DNA from: AC-32 sp963821495
Lineage (GTDB): Bacteria; Actinomycetota; Thermoleophilia; Gaiellales; Gaiellaceae
Assembly: GCA_963821495.1 (NCBI GenBank)
Contig: CAWGEA010000004.1
Location: 1-64,000 of the forward strand
Length of the DNA: 64,000 nt
Direction: 5' to 3'
In this document: positions 8,814 to 16,980 of the stretch, piece by piece
Layout of the letters: each line of letters starts with the position of its first letter
Position numbering within the stretch: position 1 is the first letter of the stretch
Translations under genes and position numbers: made by a program
The notes under the pieces: model-generated
Told to the model about the DNA's origin: nothing
The model's input: the letters and a program-made list of their open reading frames with translations, nothing else
Databases searched by the model: none

Positions 8814-10113
8814 CGGCCGTCACGACCCGGCAGCGCCCGCCGCCGCACCCGATCGAGGCCGGCGCAGGCGATGCTCGTGGGCGTCCTGCGCTCTCCATCG
8901 GGGTCGGCTCGTCATGGGCCGCGAACCAGCGGGCGTACGCGTCGGTCAGCGGCAACGCCGTCAGCCCGTGCGCGAACACCGAGAGCCCCACAGTGAGCAA
9001 GACGGTCGCGACCACGAGCTGGACGTGCGTGAGCGCCGACCCCTCGAGGACGATCACCGCGAACACGATCGAGGCCAGCCCGCGGGGCCCGAACCAGCCG
9101 ACGTACGCCATCGTCGGCCGGCGCGTGTGGAGGCCGGCGAGGGCCAGCGCGACCGGGAGCATGCGGGCGAGGGTCAGGCTGAGCACGGCGTAGAGCGCGA
9201 TCCGCCAGTCGAGGAGGTGCAGCGCGGGGCCGAGCGCGACCGCACCGAAGACGACGAAGGTGACCCCGTTCAGGACTTGCCCGCCCGCGTCGACGAGGTA
9301 CGTCACCTCGCCGCCGTGCGACCGGTAGAGGACGCCGAAGACGAGCCCCGCCACGAACGCGGCGATGAAGCCGCTGCCCCCGAGCGGAGCCGCGATCCCG
9401 TACGAGAGCGCAGCCGAGGCGAGCGGGATGACCTGGAGCCAGTCCGCGGCGACGAGCCGCCGCCGCTCCGCGAAGCCGAGGACGACGGCTCCCAGCGCGC
9501 CGGCGGCGACACCGCCGACCACACCCCAGCCGATCTCCTCGAGCACCAGGCGGACGGCGTGGGTGCTCGTGATGGCGCCCTCGTCGGCCTCTGCGAGCGC
9601 GAGGGCGATGAAGAGCAGGGGCACGCAGATTCCGTCGTTGAGACCACTCTCGACGTTCAGGCCCTGACGGATGCGGACCGGCAGGCGTGGATCCGTGACG
9701 ACGGCCTGCCCGAGCGCTGCGTCGGTCGGTGCGAGCACGATCGCGAGCACGAGCGCCTCGAGCCAGGTCAGCTGACCGAAGAGCACGACGGCGAGCACCG
9801 TGCCCGCGACGATCGTCAGGGGAAGCCCGATTCCGAGCAGGCGCGCCGGCAGGGCGATCTCCCGGCGCAGCTTGGCGACGTCGATGCGAGAGGCGTCGGC
9901 GAAGAGCACGAGCGTCAGCGTCGCCTCGGCCAGCGCCCGCACCGCGCTGCTCTCGATCCCGAGCTCGAGCCAGCCCAGCACCTCGGTTCCCACGAGCAGT
10001 CCCGCAGCGACGAACACCATTGGCGCCGTCAGCACCGTCCGTTCGAGCCGCCGCGAGACGCCGGCGTACCCGAGCAGCAGAGCAGCGACGATTGCGAGGT
10101 CCCAGCTGTCCAT
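8737..10113 (-). CDS. Cation:proton antiporter (CPA1, NhaP-like)
   Basis: A 458-residue antiporter with 11-12 membrane helices. The motif LAPTDAALGQAVV, containing the catalytic Asp, and a following ESGLNDGICVPL stretch are the CPA1 hallmarks; FGPRGLASIVFAVIV near the C-terminus is also conserved. It exchanges Na+ or K+ for H+ at the inner membrane. The last 50 residues are Arg-, Ser- and Cys-rich, resemble no domain, and lie over the end of the convergent CDF gene; the original stop may have been lost. It lies four bases downstream of the GAP-family gene, so both are probably one transcript. Confidence 0.88.
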   Translation of the reverse strand: MDSWDLAIVAALLLGYAGVSRRLERTVLTAPMVFVAAGLLVGTEVLGWLELGIESSAVRALAEATLTLVLFADASRIDVAKLRREIALPARLLGIGLPLTIVAGTVLAVVLFGQLTWLEALVLAIVLAPTDAALGQAVVTDPRLPVRIRQGLNVESGLNDGICVPLLFIALALAEADEGAITSTHAVRLVLEEIGWGVVGGVAAGALGAVVLGFAERRRLVAADWLQVIPLASAALSYGIAAPLGGSGFIAAFVAGLVFGVLYRSHGGEVTYLVDAGGQVLNGVTFVVFGAVALGPALHLLDWRIALYAVLSLTLARMLPVALALAGLHTRRPTMAYVGWFGPRGLASIVFAVIVLEGSALTHVQLVVATVLLTVGLSVFAHGLTALPLTDAYARWFAAHDEPTPMESAGRPRASPAPASIGCGGGRCRVVTAASPIRRCGRASCRRRSLPPRPARCG

Positions 10114-10117
10114 CGCT

Positions 10118-10792
10118 CTACGTCAGGGGCGGAATGCCCTTGGCGATCAGGTTGACCCCGAAGACGAGGAAGAGCACCGTCATCACGGCGGCGTTGTGGA
10201 CTGCGAGCCAGCCCTTCATCGAGTCGAGCTGCGCCTTCGCGTGGTCGCCGCCCAGCAGGTAGTAGACGACGGGGCCGGCGATCGTGAGGCTGGCGACGAC
10301 GACGAAGACGACCAGCGAGACGACGGAGTCGCTCGTCGAGAGCCCGAGCTGCGCGAGGGCAGCTCCGGCGCCGGCCGCCAGGAGCAGGTTCTTCGGGTTC
10401 ACTCCTGCCAGCAGCACTCCGAGCCCGAGCGCCCTGGCCGGTGCGAACGAGTCGATGCCCGCCATCCACTTCGGCAGCTCGGCCGTGGCTCCGGGCTCCG
10501 GGCGGTTGCGCCAGTTCCGGGCGGCGAGAAGCAGGAAGATCACGCCGAACACGATCTGCCCCCAGGAGATGGTGTCGGAGGTCGTGCTGTTCGTGGCGGC
10601 GTCGCCCGCGTCCGAGAGCGCGTAGACGACGCCGCTCACCACGGCCAGCGCCACGGCCCAGCCGATGAGGAACATCGGCCCGTTGACCCGCGCCCGGCTC
10701 GAGAACAGCATCAGGATCACCGCGATGATCGGCACCGGGCTGATCGCCACGCCGACGGCGTAGGTGAGCACCTCGCCGATTCCCTGTCCCAT
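10118..10792 (-). CDS. GAP-family (Sap-like) membrane protein
   Basis: A 224-residue protein with six hydrophobic segments, of the GAP/Sap family, LysE-like in topology. Conserved features include VAISPVPIIAVILMLFS at the N-terminus and GVNPKNLLLAAGAG in the middle. Mycobacterial Sap takes part in moving sulfolipid to the cell surface, so a small-molecule or lipid export role is plausible, but nothing here shows the substrate. GGGAGGG precedes ATG 10792. It leads the transcript that continues into the antiporter. One copy of the 20-base element shared across this block lies 45 bases upstream. Confidence 0.88.
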   Translation of the reverse strand: MGQGIGEVLTYAVGVAISPVPIIAVILMLFSSRARVNGPMFLIGWAVALAVVSGVVYALSDAGDAATNSTTSDTISWGQIVFGVIFLLLAARNWRNRPEPGATAELPKWMAGIDSFAPARALGLGVLLAGVNPKNLLLAAGAGAALAQLGLSTSDSVVSLVVFVVVASLTIAGPVVYYLLGGDHAKAQLDSMKGWLAVHNAAVMTVLFLVFGVNLIAKGIPPLT

Positions 10793-10837
10793 CGTCCCTC
10801 CCTTCGACGAACCTATGGTTTGGACTCCTCCCGAACC

Positions 10838-10857
10838 TCACCCGGGGCGGATGATCG
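10838..10857. promoter_or_regulatory. Shared 20-base element, copy 1 (TCAYCC-N4-NGGAYGATG)
   Basis: Reads TCACCCGGGGCGGATGATCG on the plus strand. It fits the block consensus except for one base near the end, and is the weakest of the six copies. It lies 45 bases before the GAP-family start. Confidence 0.5.
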
Positions 10858-10908
10858 GCCCGGATCCCGTCCATGTAATGCGGACGCCTGCGTCCTGCGG
10901 TCAGCCCG

Positions 10909-11286
10909 TCACGGCGCGTCGAGCCCTTCGCCGGCCCACGCTTCCGCCTGCTCGCGCTCCCGGTTTGGGAACAGCTTCAGCTCGCCGGGAACCGACCAGC
11001 CCGCGAGCCTCACGAGCCGGCGGATGCTCTCCGAGTCCGTGACCACGGCGATGCGGTCGAAGGAGCGCGGGTGGGCGAGCCCGAGCACGGCGTCCTGCCA
11101 TGCGCCTCCGGCCGTGTAGCCGGTGAAGCGGTCGTCTAGCACGTGGATCAGGCGAATCTTCGGGTGCCGCTTGAGCGCGCCCCGCACCGCGGGTGCGGCG
11201 ACCGCTTCGTAGTCGGCGGATTCGACCTGCCCGACGGCCTCGAGCCCGACGACCGCGTCGGGAAGCCCCTCGATCAGTTGGATCAT
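10909..11286 (-). CDS. SpoIIAA-like STAS-fold protein
   Basis: A 125-residue protein of the SpoIIAA-like family (DUF3478), which adopts a STAS-type fold without the phosphorylated Ser of true anti-anti-sigma factors. Characteristic parts are DYEAVAAPAVRGALKRHPKIRLIHV, the aromatic FTGYTAGGAWQDA and the C-terminal FPNREREQAEAWAGE. Family members are predicted to bind lipids or membranes; the role is unproven. It follows the DUF1269 gene by nine bases, in the same operon as the arylsulfatase. Family call good, role unknown. Confidence 0.85.
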   Translation of the reverse strand: MIQLIEGLPDAVVGLEAVGQVESADYEAVAAPAVRGALKRHPKIRLIHVLDDRFTGYTAGGAWQDAVLGLAHPRSFDRIAVVTDSESIRRLVRLAGWSVPGELKLFPNREREQAEAWAGEGLDAP

Positions 11287-11295
11287 CGTGCTCCC

Positions 11296-11814
11296 TCAGC
11301 CCGCGAGCCCGGCGGATGCCTCCTTCAGGCCGTCCTTCAGCTCCTTCGCGGACGCCTTGTCGATCTGGGCGGTCGAGGTGCGGATCGCATTGGCGAGCGC
11401 GCCCGCGACCGTCTCCGCACCGTCGTGTTCGTAGATCGCGATGATGCCGGCCGATCCGGCGGGAAGCGCGTCGTCCAGCTTCTCGCCGATGCCGGCCTTC
11501 ATGCGGTGGCGCGCGAACTTCCCCGCCAGCCCGCCGACGGCACCGCCGACGACGGTCGCCGCCAGGAGCGGCGGGGCGAAGAGCCCGATCACGAGCCCGA
11601 CGCCGGCTCCTGCCTTGACGCCTTTCCGGCCGAGGTGGTCTCCGGTCTCCTGAACCTGCACCTCGCCCTCGGCGTCCTTGACGACGAGGGCCACGCCGTC
11701 GGTGACGATCTCGCCGTCGCCCGCGAGCTTGGCGTACGCGTCGAAGTCCTGCTGTGCAAGGTCGGGGATCAGGTAGACGGCGATCAGAACGTCCAGCTGC
11801 CCGTTGTCGCTCAT
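11296..11814 (-). CDS. DUF1269-family protein
   Basis: A 172-residue protein with the DUF1269 pattern: an N-terminal ferredoxin-like part (LDVLIAVYLIPDLAQQDF, then ALVVKDAEGEV), a central Gly/Ala-rich hydrophobic hairpin (AGVGLVIGLFAPPLLAATVVGG) and a C-terminal domain with AIYEHDGAETV. Other members are linked to stress and membrane association without known activity. It lies 23 bases after the arylsulfatase stop and nine before the SpoIIAA-like gene, so it is mid-operon. The DUF6325 protein at 20264 has a similar fold order and is probably a distant relative. Confidence 0.85.
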   Translation of the reverse strand: MSDNGQLDVLIAVYLIPDLAQQDFDAYAKLAGDGEIVTDGVALVVKDAEGEVQVQETGDHLGRKGVKAGAGVGLVIGLFAPPLLAATVVGGAVGGLAGKFARHRMKAGIGEKLDDALPAGSAGIIAIYEHDGAETVAGALANAIRTSTAQIDKASAKELKDGLKEASAGLAG

Positions 11815-11837
11815 GGTGCTCCTCTCTCGCCTCGATC

Positions 11838-14243
11838 TCAGGCGCTCGCCGCGTGTGCCGCCAGGGCCTGAGCCGCGTGCTCGTTCAGCGCCTTGGCGTC
11901 CTCCTCGCTCAGGTGCGGCGCGACGTCGAAGACGACCTGCTTGATCTCGCCCGTGAAGGCGAACGGCGCCTTGTCGGCATAGCTGCGATCGACGACGAGG
12001 CCGTTGTCGCGGCCAATGTCCATCCCGGAGTACCCGGAGAAGCGGCCCGGCACGGTGTGGTCCATTCGACCGCGCGCGACCGGCTCGCCGTTGACGAGCA
12101 GCGTTACCTCGCCTCCGGTCGCCGGCTTCGACGCGTCCGCCGTGAAGACGAGCTCGACGTTGACGTCCCCGGTTGGCAGCGGCTGCTCGGCCGCCTGGGT
12201 GTACTCGAGCACCCCGAGCATCGAGTACGTGTGCTTGAGTCTCCCGTCCTGCACGAAGAGCGAGAACCCGCCGAGGTAGTCGGCCTCTGCGACGATCACG
12301 CCCTCGGCGCCGCCCTCGGGGATGACCAGGTCGGCGCTGATCGTGTACGAGTGGTTGTAGATCCGCGGGATCATCCCGCTCGGGATGTTCTGGATGTCGC
12401 CCCGGTAGACGAATTTCGACTCCTCCGGGACGGGCGGCACCATGCCGAAGAACGACGTCAGCCCGCCGAGCAGCGGCAGCGCGTTGTTGCGCTCGGCCTC
12501 CGCCCAGAAGAGCTCGGCAAGCTCCTTCACCTTCTCCGGATGGGCGTCTGCGACGTTCTTCGACTGCGTGAAGTCGTCAGGCAGGTAGTAGAGCTCGACG
12601 GGCTCGCCGTCGGGATCCCAGCCCGGGCCGAACGTGCGCAGCTTCTCCGGATCGAGGTCCCAGGGAATCCGCTGCAGCCGCTGTGCGAGCAACCAACCGT
12701 CCTTGTACATCCCCCGGTTGCCGAGGATCTCGTAGTACTGCTGCGTGTGCCGCTCGGGCGCGGCCGCGTCCGAAAGCGAGTCGGCGAAGGTGACGCCGTC
12801 GAAGGGCTGCTGCTCGACGCCGTCGATCGAGCCGGGCATCGGGATCCCGGCGAGCTCGAGGATCGTCGCGGCGACATCGGTCACGTGGGTGTAGTGGTCT
12901 CGAACCGCGCCGGCATCGCCGATGCCGTTCGGCCAGTGCACGACCATCGGGTTCCGCGTGCCGCCCAGATGTGACGCGACCTGCTTGCCCCAGTCGAACG
13001 GGGCGTTGCCGGCCCAGGCCCACCCGGCCGAGTAATGCGGTGCGAGCTGCTCGCCGCCCCAGGCCTCGAGGCCGCCGTGCTTGAAGAGGAGCCCCATCTG
13101 CTGCTCGGGTGTGAGCGGGATCCCGTTCAGCGTCGTCAGCTCGTTGAACGTTCCGGTGAGCGTGCCCTCCATGCTCGCGCCGTTGTCGCCCCAGATCCAC
13201 ATCACGACGGTGTTCTCGAGCTCGCCCAGCTCGTCGATTGCGTCGATGATCCGGCCGATGTTCCAGTCGGCGTTCTCCTGGTAGCCGGCGTAGACCTCCA
13301 TCTGGCGGGCGTAGAGGCGCTTGTGCGTCTCGTCGAGCGAGCCCCAGGTCGGGAACGCGTCGTTGCGCGGCGGCAGCTCCGCGTCGGCGGGGACGACGCC
13401 GAGCTCCTTCTGACGCGCGAACGTCTCCTCACGCATCACGTCCCAGCCCTGATCGAACGCGCCGCGGTACTTGTCCGACCACCTGCGCGGCACGTGGTGT
13501 GGCGCGTGGCTGCAGCCGGTCGCCACGTAGGCAAACCACGGCGTCTTCGGCCTCTCCGAGCGGACCCGGTGGAGCCAGTCGATCGTCTTGTCGGCCAGGT
13601 CGTCCTGGAAGTAGTACTGCTCGCCGTCCGTGGCCTCGGGCACCCCGACGATCTTCTGGTTCTCGGCGATCAGCGGGTCGTACTGCCCGGCCTCCCCGCC
13701 GAGGAAGCCCCAGAAGTAGTCGAACCCGAGCCGCGTCGGCCAGCGGTCGAATGGCCCCGAGAACCCCTGCTGGTTGTCGGGGGTCAGATGCCACTTCCCG
13801 AACGCTCCCGTCAGGTAGCCGTTTTCCTGGAGGGTGCGCGAAACCGGCGCGCAATCGCGCGGGATGGTCGCGTTGTACCCGGGGAAGGGGCCGGAGAACT
13901 CGCCCACCATGCCGAAGCCGACTCGGTGGTGGTTGCGCCCCGTCAGCAGCGCTGCCCTGGTGGGCGAGCAGAGCGCCGTGACGTGGAAGCGGTTGTAGCG
14001 CAGCCCGTTCTCGGCGAGCCGCGTGTAGTTCGGGGTGTCGATCGGGCCGCCGAAAGCGCTCGGATTGCCGAAGCCGGCGTCGTCGATCAGGACGAGGAGC
14101 ACGTTCGGCGCGCCGTCGGGCGGCTGGACGTGGCTCGACTGGTTCCAGTCAGGCGCCGAGCCGTCGAGCGTCCGCTTCGTCGCGCCCGCGAACGGCGGCC
14201 GCCGGATCGGGAGGCTGCTGCGGTCGATTCCGTCGTCCGGCAT
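11838..14243 (-). CDS. Arylsulfatase (Cys-type, formylglycine-dependent)
   Basis: An 801-residue type I sulfatase. The metal-binding pair DD lies at residues 54-55 (VLIDDAGFG), and the formylglycine motif CSPTRAALLTGR begins with Cys92, the residue oxidised to formylglycine. GKWHL carries a conserved Lys and His of the active site; GDNGASMEG provides further metal ligands. Length and C-terminal jelly-roll-like extension resemble the large actinobacterial arylsulfatases. No signal peptide is evident, so it may act in the cytoplasm or be exported without one. It heads the operon with the DUF1269 and SpoIIAA-like genes. A shared 20-base element lies 86 bases upstream. The likely maturase is at 16981. 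Confidence 0.93.
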   Translation of the reverse strand: MPDDGIDRSSLPIRRPPFAGATKRTLDGSAPDWNQSSHVQPPDGAPNVLLVLIDDAGFGNPSAFGGPIDTPNYTRLAENGLRYNRFHVTALCSPTRAALLTGRNHHRVGFGMVGEFSGPFPGYNATIPRDCAPVSRTLQENGYLTGAFGKWHLTPDNQQGFSGPFDRWPTRLGFDYFWGFLGGEAGQYDPLIAENQKIVGVPEATDGEQYYFQDDLADKTIDWLHRVRSERPKTPWFAYVATGCSHAPHHVPRRWSDKYRGAFDQGWDVMREETFARQKELGVVPADAELPPRNDAFPTWGSLDETHKRLYARQMEVYAGYQENADWNIGRIIDAIDELGELENTVVMWIWGDNGASMEGTLTGTFNELTTLNGIPLTPEQQMGLLFKHGGLEAWGGEQLAPHYSAGWAWAGNAPFDWGKQVASHLGGTRNPMVVHWPNGIGDAGAVRDHYTHVTDVAATILELAGIPMPGSIDGVEQQPFDGVTFADSLSDAAAPERHTQQYYEILGNRGMYKDGWLLAQRLQRIPWDLDPEKLRTFGPGWDPDGEPVELYYLPDDFTQSKNVADAHPEKVKELAELFWAEAERNNALPLLGGLTSFFGMVPPVPEESKFVYRGDIQNIPSGMIPRIYNHSYTISADLVIPEGGAEGVIVAEADYLGGFSLFVQDGRLKHTYSMLGVLEYTQAAEQPLPTGDVNVELVFTADASKPATGGEVTLLVNGEPVARGRMDHTVPGRFSGYSGMDIGRDNGLVVDRSYADKAPFAFTGEIKQVVFDVAPHLSEEDAKALNEHAAQALAAHAASA

Positions 14244-14328
14244 GAGAGGCTCCTCTCGTCTTTCGGCGTGCGGAAGTCCGCGGCACGCCCAGTGGAGCGA
14301 ACGACGCTACTACCGCGCCGCAGGGGGG

Positions 14329-14348
14329 TCATCGTCCGGTTGGGGTGA
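14329..14348. promoter_or_regulatory. Shared 20-base element, copy 2
   Basis: On the minus strand it reads TCACCCCAACCGGACGATGA. It lies 86 bases upstream of the arylsulfatase start, in the only gap between that gene and the next upstream one. Confidence 0.65.
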
Positions 14349-14363
14349 GCCCTGGGACCGCGA

Positions 14364-16004
14364 TCATCGCCTGGCCCGCAGACGGGATACGGCGGCCACA
14401 CCCTCTTCGGGCACCGCCGCGGGCTCGACAGCGATCTCGGCTCCGGTGTCCGCCGCCTCGTAGGTGGCCCGCAGCGCCTGCTCCTCGTCATGCTTCGGGA
14501 AAAATCGGTAGACGAGTGCCATCCCCAGCAGGACGGCGGCCATCGCGGCCACGTACGCCCACTGGTCGCCCTTGAGGAACGCCGATTGCGCTGCGGCCGT
14601 GATCTGGCTCGCGTAGGCGGGGTGGTGCGCGGCGAGATTCTCGGCGCTCGAGTAGGACAGCTGGAGCTGGGCCTGGGTGCTGTCCGAAACGTGCTTGCCC
14701 GATCCGGCGATCGCCGTCCCCATCGCCGAGGCGTAGCCCGCTGTGAGCAGCGCGCCGAAGATCGACGTCATCAGCGCCCCGCCGAGGTCGCGCTGCAGGT
14801 CGGCCGTCCCCGACGCCATGCCAACACGCTTCACCGGCACCGAGCCCGTGAGCGAGTTCGAGGACGGCGTGCCGGCGAGGCCGATCCCGATCCCCAGCAA
14901 CACGTACGGAATCGCGACCTCCCAGTAGGAGATGTCGTCCTTCCAGAACAGGAGCATCACGACGAAGGCAAGGAAGAGGAGCGCCTGCCCGGTGAGAAGC
15001 GTGCGGCGGGATCCGTGCAGTCCGACGAGCTTGGCCGAGCGCGGGGCCACGAGCACCATGAAGATGCCGGCGGGAAGGATCGCGGCGCCTGCCTCGATCG
15101 TCGAGTAGCCGAGCACGTTCTGCAGGTACTGCTGGCTGATGTACGCGGCGCCCATCAGCGAGCCGAAGACGATGATCCCCGCGCAGGCCGCGACCCAGAA
15201 GGTGGGGCGAGCGGCCACGTGCAGGTCGTAGAGCGGGTTGCTCGCGCGACGCTGGCGCAGGACGAACAGGACCGCGGCCAGGGCCGCGACCCCGAGCAGC
15301 ACGAGCGCGAGCGTCCTCTCGTTCGGGACGGGGAGGAAGTTGATCGCGACGATCAACCCGCCCACGAGCACGGCTGAGAGGAGGCCGCCGAGGTTGTCGA
15401 CTGGCTCGGTCGCCTCGTTTACGTGACTCGGCACGAAGAAGATCGCCATCGGCAGGGCGATGGCGACGAGCGGGAGCGTGACGAGGAAGACCGATCCCCA
15501 GTCGAAATGCTCCAGCAAGGCGCCGGAGATGAGCGGCCCGAGCAGGGCGATGCCTCCGCCGAGGGCGGACCAGAGCGCGATCGACTTCGTGCGGGCCGGG
15601 CCCGACCACAACGCGGTGATCAGGGCGAGCGTGGTCGGATAGGCCATGCCCGCCGCGAGCCCGCCCAGGACGCGCGCGACGAAGAGCATGCCGGACGACT
15701 GGGCGAAGCCGGCGAGCAGGCACGCCGGGATCGTCAGTGACATGCCGAGGACGATCATCAGCTTGCGCCCGTAGCGGTCTCCCAGCGCCCCGAACCAGAG
15801 GACCGAAGCAGCGAGCCCGAGCGAGTAGCCGACGGCGATCAGGTCTAGTGCCGTCTGCGACGCGTCGAACGACTTGCCGATGTCGGGCAGTGCCACGTTG
15901 GCGACCGACAGGTTCAGGTTCGCGACCGCCGCGACGAGGATCAGCGAGACGAGGACGAGACCCGCACGCTCGGGCGTGCTCCCGGTTGCGGTCGCGTCGC
16001 TCAC
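14364..16004 (-). CDS. DHA2-family MFS transporter
   Basis: A 546-residue major facilitator with about 14 helices. LSVANVALPDIGKSF in helix 1, GDRYGRKLMIV in the helix 2-3 loop and the helix-5 stretch GGGIALLGPLISGAL follow the DHA2 pattern. A long periplasmic loop between the last helices is rich in Ala, Ser and Gln. It is less similar to the three other DHA2 exporters here than they are to one another. A shared 20-base element lies 90 bases upstream, placing it in the same putative regulon as the arylsulfatase. Substrate unknown. Confidence 0.92.
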   Translation of the reverse strand: MSDATATGSTPERAGLVLVSLILVAAVANLNLSVANVALPDIGKSFDASQTALDLIAVGYSLGLAASVLWFGALGDRYGRKLMIVLGMSLTIPACLLAGFAQSSGMLFVARVLGGLAAGMAYPTTLALITALWSGPARTKSIALWSALGGGIALLGPLISGALLEHFDWGSVFLVTLPLVAIALPMAIFFVPSHVNEATEPVDNLGGLLSAVLVGGLIVAINFLPVPNERTLALVLLGVAALAAVLFVLRQRRASNPLYDLHVAARPTFWVAACAGIIVFGSLMGAAYISQQYLQNVLGYSTIEAGAAILPAGIFMVLVAPRSAKLVGLHGSRRTLLTGQALLFLAFVVMLLFWKDDISYWEVAIPYVLLGIGIGLAGTPSSNSLTGSVPVKRVGMASGTADLQRDLGGALMTSIFGALLTAGYASAMGTAIAGSGKHVSDSTQAQLQLSYSSAENLAAHHPAYASQITAAAQSAFLKGDQWAYVAAMAAVLLGMALVYRFFPKHDEEQALRATYEAADTGAEIAVEPAAVPEEGVAAVSRLRARR

Positions 16005-16093
16005 GGCATTCGTCGTCCTCTCTCCTCTCGGCGCTCACAGGCTTGCGCACGCCTGTACTCGGGAGGGGACGCTAGGGCCGAGCCGCGTACGGA

Positions 16094-16113
16094 TCATCAT
16101 CCGGTTGGGATGA
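16094..16113. promoter_or_regulatory. Shared 20-base element, copy 3
   Basis: On the minus strand it reads TCATCCCAACCGGATGATGA. It matches copy 2 at 18 of 20 bases and is nearly a perfect inverted repeat. It lies 90 bases upstream of the MFS start. Confidence 0.68.
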
Positions 16114-16138
16114 GGGATGGCCCAGCCGGTCCGAATTG

Positions 16139-16928
16139 CTAGTCGGCGCTCTCGGGGAGCAGCAGCACCGCCCCGACCAGGAAGCAGAGCGCACCGAGTG
16201 CGGTGAACGCGTTCGCCCCGGCGAGATCGAGCGCGCTTCCGGTCGAGGGCACGACGTAGGACGCGAGCGCCGAGATTCCGAACGCGACACAGCCGAGGAG
16301 GTTGACCGCGGGAATCCACCACTCGAGCGTCCGGCGGGGCCGGCAGGCGGGCTTCCCGCACACCTCGAGATAGGCCAGGTAGCCGGAGACGAGGAAGCAG
16401 ATCGAGCCGAACGCGTCCGGCGCCCAGACCAGCCGGTTGTACTCGGTCGTCTCGAGGCCGGCCTGCAGCGCGTGGAACGTGCTCACGTTGAAGAAGATCG
16501 TCCCCGCGACCTGGACGGCGCAGCTCCACCAGTCGATCCGGCGAGGCTCGAAGGTGAGGAGCCGCAGCCGGTGCGCGCATCGCTCCGCCGGGGCCGCGCT
16601 CGGCATTGGCGGTCTCGACGAACTGCAGGGTCGCCGCCGAGGTGAAGAAGATCGAGCCGACGAAGAACACGATCCCGTCTACCGCCGAGCCCACGAGCTC
16701 GACGAAGCCCGGAAACGGGCCGACCAGGAAACACGCCGACCCGAAGGCGAAGAGGACGCCGATCCACCAGGACGCCCGTCGCGGCGCCCACCAGACGCTC
16801 TCGGCTCGTCGCGCTCTCGAGCGCGACGAGTGCTTGCGGTGAGCGCGCGACGACCACTCGACGAGCTCGCCGTCGGGCCGCCTGTAACGGACGTGGGTCG
16901 TGAACGGGCCGACCGAGCGTCTGGCCAC
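16139..16928 (-). pseudogene. YrhK-like membrane protein, frameshifted
   Basis: An integral membrane protein with two repeats of the YrhK type. The first half, from GTG 16928, has SWWIGVLFAFGSACFLVG and FFVGSIFFTSAATLQFVE. The second half is in another frame and has RRIDWWSCAVQVAGTIFFNV, FGSICFLVSGYLAYLE and a final helix pair. The switch is near 16570-16598, and the span is one base over a multiple of three. Repaired length is about 263 residues with six or seven helices. Residues upstream of GTG 16928 (WEPVARR region) also read like protein, so the real start may lie nearer the maturase stop. Function unknown. Confidence 0.72.
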
Positions 16929-16980
16929 CGGCTCCCAGCCCTGCGGCGCCTGCGGGTACTGCGCAGCCGTCCCGGAAGCC